Notes: generated by a model from the sequence alone, not told the origin. 64,000 nucleotides of DNA from Devosia equisanguinis (GCF_900631955.1 NZ_UZWD01000038.1:1-64000); one strand, 5' to 3'; counted from the stretch's first letter, positions 20,007 to 29,094 are shown. Translations and numbers: made by a program.

Positions 20007-20399
20007 TCAGTGCTGGTCGGCGGCGAAATCGGCCTGCCACATCTTTTCGAGGCTATAGAACTCGCGCACTTCCGGGCGGAAGATGTGGACGATGACATCG
20101 CCGGCATCAACCAGGACCCAGTCGGCATGGGGCAAGCCTTCGACCCGCGGCTTGCCGTGACCATGGTCGCGCAGGGCCGAGATCAGCTGGTCGGCGACAG
20201 CGGCGACGTGCCGGTGCGAGCGACCCGAGGTCACCACCATATGGTCGGCCAGCGAGGACTTGCCAGTGATATCGACGGCAACGGTTTCCTCGGCCTTGGC
20301 ATCCTCGAGCGTATCGAGAATGACGTCGATCATGGACTTCGAAGCGGTGGCAGCCGGGGTCGGCGAAGCGGAAAGTGTGTTTTCGGGCAGCGCGGCCAT
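20007..20399 (-). CDS. rsfS: Ribosomal silencing factor RsfS
   Basis: Binds L14 on the large subunit and blocks subunit joining in starvation. From the chosen ATG (MAALPENT) it is 130 residues. The DUF143/Iojap fold is clear: AEETVAVDITGKSSLADHMV, TSGRSHRHVAAVADQL, and WVLVDAGDVIVHIFRPEVRE followed by the usual YSLEKMW. I prefer this start because GGAAGG lies about nine bases upstream; an ATG seven codons earlier (20420) has no visible ribosome site. A likely promoter sits between nadD and this gene, so rsfS-rlmH may be expressed apart from nadD. Confidence 0.94.
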   Translation of the reverse strand: MAALPENTLSASPTPAATASKSMIDVILDTLEDAKAEETVAVDITGKSSLADHMVVTSGRSHRHVAAVADQLISALRDHGHGKPRVEGLPHADWVLVDAGDVIVHIFRPEVREFYSLEKMWQADFAADQH

Positions 20400-20538
20400 C
20401 AGAAACGGCCTTCCGCCCATGCGCGTGCATGGGTCATGCGAGAGATAAGCATCCTTGGTTGTTGATCGGAATGTTGCGGCGTCGTGAAAAACGGCAAGCC
20501 GTCAGTTCCTGTTCCGGTGACAGTGATCACTCCGGCCA

Positions 20539-20567
20539 AATATGCGCGTTTATGGGGATTTTTGCAA
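20539..20567 (-). promoter_or_regulatory. Candidate promoter of rsfS-rlmH
   Basis: On the minus strand TTGCAA and CATATT are separated by exactly 17 bases, about 140 bases upstream of the rsfS start and just after the end of nadD. Each box matches four of six consensus positions. Confidence 0.4.
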
Positions 20568-20580
20568 GGTCATGGCGCGA

Positions 20581-21219
20581 TCACGCCGTAGTCAGCCCCT
20601 TTTGGGCCCGAATGGCGGTCGAGGACAGCGCGGATTGACGCCCCTGCAGATAGATCCAGGCGGGCGGCTGCGCATAGGGCAGGAGGGGACCGGCGCTCTC
20701 GTCGAGCTGGGCATGGTCGAGCACGCTGGCAGCGCGGGAGGCCAGGGCCCGCCGGCCCGATCCCGGTCGCGCATAGACGGCAATGGGCACCATGGCCGCG
20801 ATATCGCGCCAGCGTTCCCAGCGATGGAAATCGGCGAGACTGTCGGCGCCCATGATCCAGACAAAGCGCCGGTCGGGCATCGTCCGGGTCAGGAAGGCAA
20901 TGGTCTGCCAGGTATAGACGAAGCCCTTCTCGGCCTCGAAGCCGGTGACGCGGATGCGCGGATGGCCAATGCGGGCGCGGGCCGCCGTCACCCGCTCGGT
21001 GAGCGATGGCAGTTTCGCATTGTTCTTGAGCGGATTGCCGGGGGTGACCAGCACCCAGAGCGCATCGAGCTCCAGCCGGCGCATGGTTTCCTCCATGACC
21101 AGGATATGGCCGTCATGGATGGGATTGAACGAGCCGCCGAAAAGGCCGATGCGCATGCCCGATGCCGAGGGGGGCAGCGTGGTGATGCCGGGAATGCGGA
21201 GGGGCGGGCGCAGGGTCAT
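20581..21219 (-). CDS. nadD: Nicotinate-nucleotide adenylyltransferase
   Basis: Converts nicotinate mononucleotide and ATP to deamido-NAD, the step before NAD synthetase. The nucleotidyltransferase motif GLFGGSFNPIHDGH (HxGH) and the C-terminal SSTAIR motif are both present. From the first ATG it is 212 residues; a later Met (21156, MRIGLFGG) would give 191 and begin exactly at the catalytic fold, so the N-terminal 21 residues are uncertain. It is downstream of proA, separated from it by a paired C/G-rich repeat, in the proB-proA-nadD-rsfS-rlmH order common in this bacterial order. A NAD synthetase-like gene occurs far away at 55.1 kb. Confidence 0.93.
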   Translation of the reverse strand: MTLRPPLRIPGITTLPPSASGMRIGLFGGSFNPIHDGHILVMEETMRRLELDALWVLVTPGNPLKNNAKLPSLTERVTAARARIGHPRIRVTGFEAEKGFVYTWQTIAFLTRTMPDRRFVWIMGADSLADFHRWERWRDIAAMVPIAVYARPGSGRRALASRAASVLDHAQLDESAGPLLPYAQPPAWIYLQGRQSALSSTAIRAQKGLTTA

Positions 21220-21250
21220 GGGTGGCGCTGCTTCGAAGAGCTAGCCATGA

Positions 21251-21364
21251 ACACCCCCACCCGGCCTCCCCCTGAAGGAGGGGGAGGAGAAGAGGAGGGG
21301 CGCTGAGAGAGTGGCGTACTGGATGGGCCCCTCCCCCGTCTTCCGGGGGAGGTTGGGTGGGGGC
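21251..21364. repeat. Paired C/G-rich hairpin repeat (family B, copy 1)
   Basis: Left half ACACCCCCACCCGGCCTCCC followed by a hairpin (CCTCCCCCT gaag GAGGGGGAGG), about 45 bases of spacer, then a right half with its own hairpin ending GGGGGAGGTTGGGTGGGGG. The two outer ends are inverted relative to each other. It lies between nadD and proA. Related copies are at 23824, 35852 and 43332. Confidence 0.75.
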
Positions 21365-21385
21365 CCAGCAGAACAGAAACCAAGT

Positions 21386-22666
21386 TCAAGGCCTCAACTG
21401 CCCATTGCCGCGCAGGCGGTATTTGAAGCTGGTGAGCTGTTCGACGCCAACCGGGCCGCGCGCATGCATCTTGCCGGTGGCGATGCCGATTTCGCCGCCA
21501 AAACCGAATTCGCCGCCATCGGCGAACTGGGTGGAGGCGTTGTGGACGAGAATGGCGCTGTCGACTTCGTTGAAGAATTTTTCGACGGCTTCCAGGTCCT
21601 CCGCGATGATCGCTTCGGTGTGATGGCTGGAATAATGCTCGATATGGGCGATGGCTTGCTCGATGCTGTCGACCACCTTCACCGAGATGATGGCGTCCTC
21701 ATATTCGGTTTTCCAATCCTCCTCGGTGGCTTCCAGCGCTTCGGGGATCAATGACATGACCTGCGCATCGCCGCGGATTTCGCAGCCCTTTGCCACGAGC
21801 GCAGTGATGATCGGCTTCAAATGGGTTTTGACCACGTCCTTGTGGACCAGCAGGGTTTCGGCGGCGCCGCAAATGCCGGTGCGGCGCATCTTGGCGTTGA
21901 GGGTGACGGCGACGGCCTTGTCGAGATCGGCCGAGCGGTCGATATAGACATGCACCAGGCCCTCGAGATGGGCAAAGACCGGCACGCGCGCTTCGGATTG
22001 GACACGCGCCACCAAGGACTTGCCGCCACGCGGCACGATCACGTCGATATTGCCGCCCAGGCCCTTGAGCATTTCCCCCACCGCTTCGCGGTCGGTGGTG
22101 GGCACGAGCTGGACGCATTCGACCGGCAGGCCGGCCAGATGCAGCCCGTCGAGCAGGCAATCGACCAAAGCGCGGGAGGAATGAAAAGAATCCGAGCCGC
22201 CGCGCAGGATGACGGCATTGCCCGACTTGATGCAGAGCGCCCCGGCATCTGCCGTAACATTGGGGCGGCTTTCGAAGATGACGCCGATGACGCCGAGGGG
22301 GGTGCGGACACGCTCGATATGGAGGCCATTGGGCCGATCCCATTCGGCGATGACCGTGCCCACCGGATCGGGCAGCTCGGCAATGGTCTTTACGGCCTCG
22401 ATAATGCCGTCGATACGCGCGTCGGTGAGCAGCAGGCGATCGAGAAAGGCGCCGGAAATGCCCTTTTCGCGCGCGGCGGCCATGTCGAGCTCGTTGGCGG
22501 CAAGGATTTTTTTGCGATGGGCGTTGATGGCGCCAGCGGCGGTGAGCAGGGCAGTGCGCTTCTGCTCTGAGGTTGCGATCTTGAGGGCGCTGGCGCCGAT
22601 GCGGGCATTTCGGCCGATCTCGCCCATGATCTCGGCAAGGCTCGGGGTGGCTTGGACGGCGCTCAT
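21386..22666 (-). CDS. proA: Gamma-glutamyl phosphate reductase
   Basis: The second enzyme of proline biosynthesis: NADPH-dependent reduction of gamma-glutamyl phosphate to glutamate semialdehyde. It is 426 residues, full length. The aldehyde-dehydrogenase-like catalytic cysteine is in [13 protein letters not shown] near residue 248, and the segment [18 protein letters not shown] is a ProA signature. Its ATG overlaps the proB stop as ATGA, so the two are translationally coupled. The C-terminus reaches to within a few bases of a family B repeat. Confidence 0.96.
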   Translation of the reverse strand: MSAVQATPSLAEIMGEIGRNARIGASALKIATSEQKRTALLTAAGAINAHRKKILAANELDMAAAREKGISGAFLDRLLLTDARIDGIIEAVKTIAELPDPVGTVIAEWDRPNGLHIERVRTPLGVIGVIFESRPNVTADAGALCIKSGNAVILRGGSDSFHSSRALVDCLLDGLHLAGLPVECVQLVPTTDREAVGEMLKGLGGNIDVIVPRGGKSLVARVQSEARVPVFAHLEGLVHVYIDRSADLDKAVAVTLNAKMRRTGICGAAETLLVHKDVVKTHLKPIITALVAKGCEIRGDAQVMSLIPEALEATEEDWKTEYEDAIISVKVVDSIEQAIAHIEHYSSHHTEAIIAEDLEAVEKFFNEVDSAILVHNASTQFADGGEFGFGGEIGIATGKMHARGPVGVEQLTSFKYRLRGNGQLRP

Positions 22667-23796
22667 GACGCTAGCTCCTCTTTACTGCCTGTCAGGACCA
22701 TATTGTCGCGATGCACCATTTCGGCGCGGTTGCCAGCGCCCAGCAATTCGACAATGGCGTGGCTCTTCTTGCCCATGACCAGGCGCGCATCGTCGCTGTC
22801 GAGCCCGGAGAGGCCGCGGGCGATTTCGATACCATCCGGGCCGATCACGGCAATGGTGTCGCCGCGTTCGAACTCCCCGGTGATCCGGGTGACGCCGACG
22901 GGCAGCAGCGAGCGGCCATTCTTAAGCGCACCGGCCGCGCCGGCATCGACCTGGACGGTGCCCGAGACGGCCAGCGTGCCCATGATCCAGCGTTTTCGCG
23001 ACTGGGCGCGGGAGGTGGCGGCCTGGAAGAGCGTGTGTAAGCCACCTTCGCCCAGGCGCTTGAGCGGATGGGTTTCAGTGCCCTTGGCGATGATCATGGC
23101 GGTGCCGGCCAGGGTGGCGATCTTGCCGGCCTCGACCTTGGTGGTCATGCCACCGCGCGAGAGATGGCTGGCGGCGCCGCCGGCCATGGCCTCGATGGCC
23201 GGGGTGATGCGCTCGACCACCGGAATGTGGGCGGCGGCGGGGTCCTTGGCCGGCGGGGCTGTATAGAGCCCGTCGATATCGGAGAGAAGCACCAGAAGAT
23301 CGGCCTCGATCATGGTGGCGACGCGGGCCGAGAGGCGGTCATTGTCGCCATAGCGGATTTCGGCGGTGGCGACGCTGTCATTCTCGTTGATGATGGGAAT
23401 GGCGCCCAGACCCAGCAGCGTCTGGATGGTGGTGCGCGCATTGAGGAAGTAGCGACGTTCCTCGGTGATATTGGGGGTGATGAGGATCTGCCCGGTGACG
23501 ATCTGGTGCCGGCCCAATGCCTCGGCCCAGGCTTGGGATAGAGCGATCTGTCCGGCGCTGGCAGCGGCCTGGCTCTGCTCGAGCGTGAGGGTGACGGCGG
23601 AGAGGCCGAGCAGGCCCCGGCCCAGGGCAATGGCGCCGGAGGAGACGATGACGATCTCCCGGCCCTCGGACTTGAGCGCGGCAATGTCCTCGGCCAGATC
23701 GGCCAACCAGGCTGCGCGCAGCTTGCCGGCCTTGTCGACGAGCAGAGCCGAGCCGATCTTGATGGTGATACGGCGATAGGGGGCGAGGGGGTTCAT
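22663..23796 (-). CDS. proB: Glutamate 5-kinase
   Basis: The first and feedback-regulated step of proline synthesis, phosphorylating glutamate. From the ATG giving MNPLAPYRR it is 377 residues: an amino-acid kinase domain ([43 protein letters not shown]) and a C-terminal PUA domain from about 280 onward. The PUA domain is typical of the long ProB form. An open frame continues upstream of this ATG only because it reads through a family B repeat, so that extension is rejected. Next upstream is obgE on the same strand, about 170 bases away across the repeat. Confidence 0.95.
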   Translation of the reverse strand: MNPLAPYRRITIKIGSALLVDKAGKLRAAWLADLAEDIAALKSEGREIVIVSSGAIALGRGLLGLSAVTLTLEQSQAAASAGQIALSQAWAEALGRHQIVTGQILITPNITEERRYFLNARTTIQTLLGLGAIPIINENDSVATAEIRYGDNDRLSARVATMIEADLLVLLSDIDGLYTAPPAKDPAAAHIPVVERITPAIEAMAGGAASHLSRGGMTTKVEAGKIATLAGTAMIIAKGTETHPLKRLGEGGLHTLFQAATSRAQSRKRWIMGTLAVSGTVQVDAGAAGALKNGRSLLPVGVTRITGEFERGDTIAVIGPDGIEIARGLSGLDSDDARLVMGKKSHAIVELLGAGNRAEMVHRDNMVLTGSKEELAS

Positions 23797-23823
23797 CGGA
23801 TGGTTTCCAAAGGCAATCCAGAA

Positions 23824-23942
23824 ACCCCCACCCAGCCTCCCCCTGAAGAAGGGGGAGGGGCGGCCTTGTGCGCGTGACGCGATCGAGGGCCGCAACCAGC
23901 CCACCCCTCCCCCTGTTTCAGGGGGAGGTTGGGAGGGGGTGC
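23824..23942. repeat. Paired C/G-rich hairpin repeat (family B, copy 2)
   Basis: Begins ACCCCCACCCAGCCTCCCCC with a hairpin around GAAG, then about 45 bases, then CCCTCCCCCTGTTTCAGGGG with a second hairpin and the end GAGGTTGGGAGGGGGTG. It fills most of the space between proB and obgE and shares outer ends with copy 1. Confidence 0.8.
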
Positions 23943-23968
23943 TACAATTGTGCCGAGGAGACTGCCCA

Positions 23969-25012
23969 TCACGGCGTCCATTTTGTTTCCGTGGCCTTCT
24001 TTTCCATCTCGACAGCCTCGGCCTTTTCGGCGTCGAGGAAGTTGATGACGTCCCAGAGCACCTGTTCGACGCCCTGGCCGGTGACGCCCGAGACCAGGCG
24101 CACTTCGGCCTTGGAGGCCTTTTTGAGGGCCTTGACCTTGGCCTTGATCTCGTCCTCGCTCAGCGCATCGACCTTGTTAAGGACGACGATCTCGTCCTTG
24201 TCGGCCAGCACGTCGGCATAGGCGGCCAGCTCGTAGCGCACCGCTTTATAGACATGGGCCACGTCTTCGCTGGTGCCGTCGATCAGGTGAATGAGAATAT
24301 TGCAGCGCTCGATATGGCCGAGGAACCGGTCACCAATGCCGATGCCCTCGCTCGCCCCTTCGATGAGACCCGGAATATCGGCCAGCACGAATTCGCGCTC
24401 GCCGACGCGCACCACGCCCAGATTGGGGTGGAGCGTGGTGAAGGGGTAATCGGCGATCTTTGGCTTGGCGGCGGAGACGGCGGCGAGGAAGGTCGACTTG
24501 CCGGCATTGGGCTGCCCGACGAGGCCGGCATCAGCGATGAGCTTCAACCGCAGCCAGATGCCTTTTTCCGTGCCTTCCTGACCGGGATTGGCGCGGCGCG
24601 GCGCCTGGTTGGAGCTGGTCTTGAAATAGGCATTGCCGAAGCCGCCATTGCCGCCCTTGAGCAGCACGACCCGTTGGCCGACCTCGGTGAAATCGGCGAT
24701 CAGGGTTTCCTGGTCTTCCTCAAAAATCTGGGTACCCTTGGGGACGCGCAGGATGACGTCGGCGCCATCGGCGCCGGTGCGGTTGCGGCCCATGCCATGC
24801 ACGCCGGTATCGGCGCGAAAGTGCTGCTGGTAGCGATAGTCGATCAGGGTGTTGAGGCCTTCGACGCATTCGGCGATGATGTCGCCGCCGCGCCCGCCAT
24901 TGCCGCCATCGGGGCCACCGAATTCGACGAATTTTTCGCGCAGGAAACTGACGGCGCCGGCGCCGCCGGAACCGGATTTGATATAGACCTTGGCCTGATC
25001 GAGAAATTTCAT
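23969..25012 (-). CDS. obgE: GTPase ObgE/CgtA
   Basis: An essential ribosome-associated GTPase acting in 50S assembly and stress response, 347 residues. The N-terminal Obg domain is glycine-rich ([20 protein letters not shown], then [13 protein letters not shown]). The GTPase domain has G1 GQPNAGKST near 168, G2/G3 around [12 protein letters not shown] and DIPGLIEGA, and G4 NKVD. The ATG giving [12 protein letters not shown] is the conserved family start; open sequence upstream is not conserved in character. It follows the four GNAT genes, separated by 19 bases from the last one, and is upstream of proB. Confidence 0.97.
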   Translation of the reverse strand: MKFLDQAKVYIKSGSGGAGAVSFLREKFVEFGGPDGGNGGRGGDIIAECVEGLNTLIDYRYQQHFRADTGVHGMGRNRTGADGADVILRVPKGTQIFEEDQETLIADFTEVGQRVVLLKGGNGGFGNAYFKTSSNQAPRRANPGQEGTEKGIWLRLKLIADAGLVGQPNAGKSTFLAAVSAAKPKIADYPFTTLHPNLGVVRVGEREFVLADIPGLIEGASEGIGIGDRFLGHIERCNILIHLIDGTSEDVAHVYKAVRYELAAYADVLADKDEIVVLNKVDALSEDEIKAKVKALKKASKAEVRLVSGVTGQGVEQVLWDVINFLDAEKAEAVEMEKKATETKWTP

Positions 25013-25031
25013 TGCTGTCGTGCCTTCCAGG

Positions 25032-25604
25032 CTAGGTGTTCGCTTGCGTATGGTTTCCGCCCGGCGCCGACCGGTGCTGGTGGTCCTGGAAACTCTCGCG
25101 CGACAATTGGGTCTCGATATGCTCCACCTCGGCGCCGCGCGCAAGGCAGAGCAGGCTTGATCGTCCGGTCTCGACAAAGCCCAACCGCTTCTGGATGGCG
25201 AGCGAGGCGGCATTGAAATGGAAAACACCGGAATAGATCATGGGCGCTGCCGTTGCCGCAAAGAACCAGGCGAGGCTGGCGGTGACCGCTTCGGTCATGA
25301 TGCCCCGGCCCCAGAAGGGCTTGCCCAGCCAATAGCCGATCACGGGGCCCTCGGCGCCGGGATGAAATCCCACCTGGCCGGCATAGGCGCCATGAATCTC
25401 GATGGCGAAATTGACCTCGTCGGGAGCCAGGTCCGGCTTGCGGGTGCGCAGCCAGCCCTGCGCATCGGCGAGATGGTAGGGAAAGGGCACGCGCGCCAGA
25501 TTGCCAGCCACGTCGATATCGTTGAGGTAGCGGGCGATTGCTGGGGCGTCGAGGCTCTGCGGGGGGCGCAGCAGCAGGCGGGCGGTATTGAGCGTTGGGT
25601 TCAT
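25032..25604 (-). CDS. GNAT N-acetyltransferase, RimJ/RimL type (first of four)
   Basis: A 190-residue acetyl-CoA-dependent N-acetyltransferase. The acetyl-CoA signature region reads [18 protein letters not shown], followed by the helix [33 protein letters not shown] is the standard N-terminal strand of the RimJ/RimL branch. Targets could be protein N-termini, small amines or antibiotics; nothing here decides. The ATG overlaps the stop of the upstream acetyltransferase as ATGA. Its C-terminal tail is Gln/His-rich ([10 protein letters not shown]), unlike its three paralogues. It is the last gene of the four-member run before obgE. Confidence 0.88.
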   Translation of the reverse strand: MNPTLNTARLLLRPPQSLDAPAIARYLNDIDVAGNLARVPFPYHLADAQGWLRTRKPDLAPDEVNFAIEIHGAYAGQVGFHPGAEGPVIGYWLGKPFWGRGIMTEAVTASLAWFFAATAAPMIYSGVFHFNAASLAIQKRLGFVETGRSSLLCLARGAEVEHIETQLSRESFQDHQHRSAPGGNHTQANT

Positions 25605-26125
25605 CGGCGGCGCTCCATGAGGAGCAGCGGCCGGCCGCGATGGCGTTCGACCACGCTCAGCGTTTCCTCGATCACGACAAAGCCGGTCTTTTGCAGCACG
25701 CGCACCGAGGCGGCATTGCCGGCGAGAACACGGGCGCGGATGGGGGTGATCCCCAAAGCTTCGGCGGCCTCGACCAAACCGGTGACCGCCTCGGGTGCAA
25801 GGCCCTGACCCCAATGGCTTTCGCCCAGCCAATAACCGAGCTCGACCGGGCGGTCTTCGAAAAAGTAGAAGCCGATGACGCCCTTGAGCCTGTCATCCCC
25901 GCTGCCCGCAATGACATAGGACCGCTGGCCCGGTTTATGCGCGGCGCGGGTGATAAACCCCTCGGCATGTTCGGGTAGATAGGGAAAAGGCAGGCTCGCG
26001 GTGGGCTCCAGCACTTTCCAATTATTGGCCTCTGTCACCAGCGCTTCGGCATCGCTCATGCGCGGGGCGCGCAGCAGCAGACGCTCGGTGGCGATGGTCT
26101 GGGGGAGGGTGTCTGTCAGGCGCAT
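25601..26125 (-). CDS. GNAT N-acetyltransferase (second of four)
   Basis: A 174-residue paralogue in the tandem GNAT run. It starts MRLTDTLPQTIATERLLLRA and carries the acetyl-CoA motif ELGYWLGESHWGQGLAPEAV with the following NAASVRVLQKTGF. The domain is complete, with no loss of core strands. Its first ten bases overlap the end of the upstream paralogue and its stop overlaps the next start as ATGA, so translation is probably coupled throughout the run. The substrate is unknown. Confidence 0.88.
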   Translation of the reverse strand: MRLTDTLPQTIATERLLLRAPRMSDAEALVTEANNWKVLEPTASLPFPYLPEHAEGFITRAAHKPGQRSYVIAGSGDDRLKGVIGFYFFEDRPVELGYWLGESHWGQGLAPEAVTGLVEAAEALGITPIRARVLAGNAASVRVLQKTGFVVIEETLSVVERHRGRPLLLMERRR

Positions 26126-26643
26126 TGTTGGTCTCCCCGCGCCTGCCAGGCGGTGCGCGTCAGTCTGGTTATCACATGATCGACATGGTTTTGCAGGGCC
26201 TGGGAATAGCGCATTTCATGGCCCTCATCGACAAAGCCGAGCTTGTGCTGCAGCCTGAGCGAGGCGGCATTGTCGTGATGGGCGCTGGAGGGAATGGCCT
26301 CGCGCTCGGTCTCGCTGAAATGCCAGGAGATCACCGCCGCGGCCGCTTCGGTGCCATAACCCCGTCCCCAGAAGGGGCGGGCGATCCAGAAGCCGAGTTC
26401 GTCCATCAGCGATATCGAACCGATCAATCCCTTGCCGGGACGTTCGATGATGAACAGCGCATGCTCGGGCGTATTGCGCGGCGTCTGGCGCAGCCAGTCC
26501 ATGGCCATGGCCAGCGAGCAGGGCCAGGGCACCGGGGTGAGCCAGCGGGCAACGGCGAATTCGCCAATGCCCAAAGTATAGCTGGGCGCATCGTCCGGCC
26601 GGGCGGAGCGCAGGATGAGGCGATCGGTCTTGAGCGTGATCAT
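26116..26643 (-). CDS. GNAT N-acetyltransferase (third of four)
   Basis: A 175-residue member of the tandem run, the most divergent in its acetyl-CoA loop: ELGFWIARPFWGRGYGTEAA, where its neighbours have GYWLG. The following helix DNAASLRLQHKLGF is standard. The start MITLKTDRLILRS is chosen because its ATG overlaps the upstream gene's stop as ATGA and gives the usual N-terminal strand directly. A longer open frame upstream is an artefact of reading the neighbouring gene in another phase. The substrate is unknown; divergence of the loop suggests a different target from its paralogues. Confidence 0.88.
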   Translation of the reverse strand: MITLKTDRLILRSARPDDAPSYTLGIGEFAVARWLTPVPWPCSLAMAMDWLRQTPRNTPEHALFIIERPGKGLIGSISLMDELGFWIARPFWGRGYGTEAAAAVISWHFSETEREAIPSSAHHDNAASLRLQHKLGFVDEGHEMRYSQALQNHVDHVITRLTRTAWQARGDQQCA

Positions 26644-27167
26644 CTGTCCCAGTCCAGCCTGAGGAAGGTCGCGGGCATGCCGGCATTGGGTCCGATGGGC
26701 TCGGCGCCCTTGCCGGTTTCGAGGAAGCCGAGCTTGCCGAGAACGTTGAGCGAGCGGGCATTGGTGCTGAGTGCGCGCGAGCGCAGGGCGCTGGCCCCTG
26801 CCGCCCTGGCCGCCGCGACCACGGCGCGCGCCGCCTCGGTGACATAGCCATGGCCCCAATAGGGCTCGCCCAGCCAATAGCCGAGCTCGGGCAATTCGCC
26901 TTGTGCGAAATGGAGGCCCACAACGCCCATGAATTCGTCCTCGCGCGTGATGCCATAGCAGGCCTCTTCGGCGCTGGGGACGACGGTCTCGACGAAGAAG
27001 CGCGCATCCGCTTCCGCATAGGGGAAGGGCAGGCGGCTCATCCATTGGTGGATGTTCTTGTTGTTGCAGAGTTTTGCGATGGCCGGGACATGGTCAAGGG
27101 TCGGCGCGGTCAGGACCAGGCGCTGGGTGGTGAGCGTTTGGGGCAGACGGCTCTTGATGGTGGTCAC
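26640..27167 (-). CDS. GNAT N-acetyltransferase (fourth of four, first transcribed)
   Basis: A 175-residue GNAT protein heading the tandem run. N-terminal strand TLTTQRLVLTAPTLDHVPAI, acetyl-CoA motif ELGYWLGEPYWGHGYVTEAA and helix TNARSLNVLGKLGF are all intact. It lies 119 bases downstream of rpmA; a strong terminator after rpmA occupies part of that gap, so the four acetyltransferase genes are probably expressed by readthrough or from a weak promoter very near this start. All four share the order N-strand, GYWLG loop and NAAS/NARS helix, consistent with local duplication followed by divergence. Confidence 0.88.
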   Translation of the reverse strand: MTTIKSRLPQTLTTQRLVLTAPTLDHVPAIAKLCNNKNIHQWMSRLPFPYAEADARFFVETVVPSAEEACYGITREDEFMGVVGLHFAQGELPELGYWLGEPYWGHGYVTEAARAVVAAARAAGASALRSRALSTNARSLNVLGKLGFLETGKGAEPIGPNAGMPATFLRLDWDR

Positions 27168-27186
27168 GATGCAAAACTCCAGACGG

Positions 27187-27218
27187 AAAAAGGGGAACCG
27201 GCGGACCGATTCCCCTTT
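27187..27218 (-). terminator. Intrinsic terminator after rplU-rpmA
   Basis: On the minus strand AAAGGGGAA-x-CGG pairs with CCG-x-TTCCCC around a short loop and is followed by five T residues. It ends the L21-L27 transcript before the GNAT genes. Confidence 0.85.
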
Positions 27219-27286
27219 CGCATCTGTTGTTTGCCAAACACTGCGCCGGGGAACTGGTCACCGGCGGGTTGGTCAGGCCTGCCGGG

Positions 27287-27553
27287 TTATTCGGCGGCCT
27301 CTGCCGGGACGACAGAAACGTGTACTTTGGAGTTCGCACGGGTGCGGAACGACACATGGCCGTCCACGAGTGCGAAAATGGTGTGATCCTTGCCCAGGCC
27401 GACGCCGGTGCCCGGAGCCCACTTGGTGCCGCGCTGGCGGATGATGATGTTGCCGGCGAGCACAGCTTCGCCACCGAACTTCTTCACGCCAAGACGACGG
27501 CCAGCGGTATCACGACCGTTGCGGGATGAACCGCCTGCTTTCTTATGTGCCAT
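27287..27553 (-). CDS. rpmA: 50S ribosomal protein L27
   Basis: A small protein whose N-terminus reaches the peptidyl transferase centre, 88 residues. The sequence [15 protein letters not shown] and [20 protein letters not shown] are invariant features of L27. No processable N-terminal extension of the Firmicutes type is present. It is 12 bases downstream of rplU and shares its promoter and terminator. Confidence 0.98.
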   Translation of the reverse strand: MAHKKAGGSSRNGRDTAGRRLGVKKFGGEAVLAGNIIIRQRGTKWAPGTGVGLGKDHTIFALVDGHVSFRTRANSKVHVSVVPAEAAE

Positions 27554-27565
27554 GGTCTAAGCTCC

Positions 27566-28090
27566 TTATTCCTTGTCGGCCTTATCGGCCTTCTTGGCCG
27601 GGGCCTTCTTCGCCGGCTTTTCAGCGGCGGTGTCTTCGCTGGCAGCAGCCTTCTTGGCAGCCGGCTTCTTGGCCGGTGCGTCAGCGGCGGCTTCAGCCTT
27701 GGGCGCAGCCTTCTTGGCCGGGGCCTTTTCGGCGACGGCTTCGGTGGTCTCTGCCTTGGCAGCAGCCTTGATCGTCGGCTTGGCGCCGCCGGTCAGGATC
27801 TCGGTGATCCGGACGGTGGTCAGCAGCTGACGGTGGCCATTGCGGCGACGCGAATTGTGGCGGCGACGCTTCTTGAAGATGATGACGGTCTTCTGCTTCT
27901 TGGTTTCCACCAGTTCAGCAGCGACCAGGGCGCCTTCCACCAGCGGAGCGCCGATGGTGTCGCCAACCATGAGGACTTCGTCAAAGGTGACGATGTCGCC
28001 GGCTTCGGCGTCGAGCTTTTCGATCTTGATGACGTCGTTGGCAGCAACTTTGTACTGCTTCCCGCCCGTCTTGATAACGGCGAAAGTCAT
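27566..28090 (-). CDS. rplU: 50S ribosomal protein L21 with long Ala/Lys-rich tail
   Basis: The first 103 residues are an ordinary L21 ([40 protein letters not shown]). They are followed by about 70 residues of low-complexity Ala, Lys, Glu and Pro, with repeated [16 protein letters not shown] phrases, giving 174 residues in total against about 103 for E. coli. C-terminal extensions on L21 occur in several alphaproteobacteria; the tail is probably disordered and might contact rRNA or other factors. A second in-frame ATG two codons upstream (28096) is possible. A good sigma-70-type promoter precedes it by about 180 bases, leaving room for a regulatory leader. Confidence 0.96.
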   Translation of the reverse strand: MTFAVIKTGGKQYKVAANDVIKIEKLDAEAGDIVTFDEVLMVGDTIGAPLVEGALVAAELVETKKQKTVIIFKKRRRHNSRRRNGHRQLLTTVRITEILTGGAKPTIKAAAKAETTEAVAEKAPAKKAAPKAEAAADAPAKKPAAKKAAASEDTAAEKPAKKAPAKKADKADKE

Positions 28091-28269
28091 ATTCATGCCG
28101 GCTGGATGTGCAACCGGTCCCTATCTGTCGCGCTCTGTGGCGCCGCGGATTTCGTGCCGTTCCGCGGGCTTTTCGGGTCAGAGGGCCGATGTCATACCGG
28201 CCGGCAGCCTCGAGCAGCGTTTTCAAACACAACCAGCGCAAAGGCAGGGCCAATGCGCAGGTTGCTGGG

Positions 28270-28298
28270 CTTATCAGGGCAAAGGGCCCCGGAGTCAA
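28270..28298 (-). promoter_or_regulatory. Promoter of rplU-rpmA
   Basis: On the minus strand TTGACT (28298-28293) and GATAAG (28275-28270) are separated by exactly 17 bases. The -35 box matches five of six consensus positions and the -10 four of six. It lies between the hydrolase stop and rplU and implies a leader of about 170 bases. Confidence 0.6.
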
Positions 28299-28323
28299 GA
28301 GCCTGGCGGGCGCTGAGGGCCAT

Positions 28324-29094
28324 TCAGCCGGCGCTGGGATACCAGTTGCGGAGCCTGACCTCGATGCCTTTGTCGACGGCATTTTCGAAGAGGCCGAGAT
28401 CGCTATCGCCATAATGGTAGGGATAGACGATGGCCGGCTTGAACGCGTTGACCGCTTTCGCCGCCTGTTCGGGCGTCATGGTATAGGGCAGGTTCATCGG
28501 CAGAAAGGCGACATCGATATCGCTGAGGGCCAGCATTTCGGGCGTGGGCTCGGTATCCCCGGCCACATAAACGGTCTTGTCGCCAAAGCTCAGAATGTAG
28601 CCATTGCCGACGCCCTGGGGATGATAGCGTAGGCGGTCCTCGCTGGTATTGTAGGCAGCGACGGCGCGCAGCGGGATGCCGGCAATGTCGCCCGCCTCGC
28701 CATTGGCCAGGCTGGTGGCATTGGCCTTCAGGTCCTCGGGCAGCTTGTCGAAGACTTCGGCATTGGCCGTGATCGGCACGCCGGTGGCGATGGCTTCAAG
28801 CGTGGGCAGGTCGAAATGGTCGCCATGGCCATGGGTGATGAGGATAGCGGTGGGCGCGGGCAGGCTGGCATAGCGTTCGGCGCCGCCCACTGGGTCGACA
28901 TAAATGACATGATCGCCCCAATGCAGCACCATGCTGGCATGGTCGACCGGATGAATGGTGAGGTCGCCCTGATCGGTGGCGATGGTATCGGCCAAGTCGG
29001 TGTCCTGGGCAAGAAGCGGGCTGAACTGGGCGCCAGCAAGCATGAGCAGGGGCAGTCCGGCAAGGCCGGTGAGAACGGTGCGGCGTCTCGGCAT
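28324..29094 (-). CDS. Exported UlaG-like metallo-beta-lactamase-fold hydrolase
   Basis: A 256-residue protein with an N-terminal export signal (PRRRTVLTGLAGLPLLMLAG) that resembles a twin-arginine signal. The mature part is a metallo-beta-lactamase-fold hydrolase: the metal motif HGHGDHFD near residue 93 is followed by the typical AGDTEPTPEM strand and a late histidine in YPYHYGDSD. The spacing fits the UlaG/YtnP-like metal-dependent hydrolase branch, acting in the periplasm on an unknown ester or lactone. The ATG follows a GGGAGAAAAGATA ribosome site. It diverges from the efflux regulator gene, 162 bases away. Confidence 0.87.
   Translation of the reverse strand: MPRRRTVLTGLAGLPLLMLAGAQFSPLLAQDTDLADTIATDQGDLTIHPVDHASMVLHWGDHVIYVDPVGGAERYASLPAPTAILITHGHGDHFDLPTLEAIATGVPITANAEVFDKLPEDLKANATSLANGEAGDIAGIPLRAVAAYNTSEDRLRYHPQGVGNGYILSFGDKTVYVAGDTEPTPEMLALSDIDVAFLPMNLPYTMTPEQAAKAVNAFKPAIVYPYHYGDSDLGLFENAVDKGIEVRLRNWYPSAG

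Noticed and set aside
23797..23904. N-terminal extension of proB by 36 codons
   Set aside because: The extra codons read through a family B repeat; the conserved kinase fold begins at the ATG at 23796.
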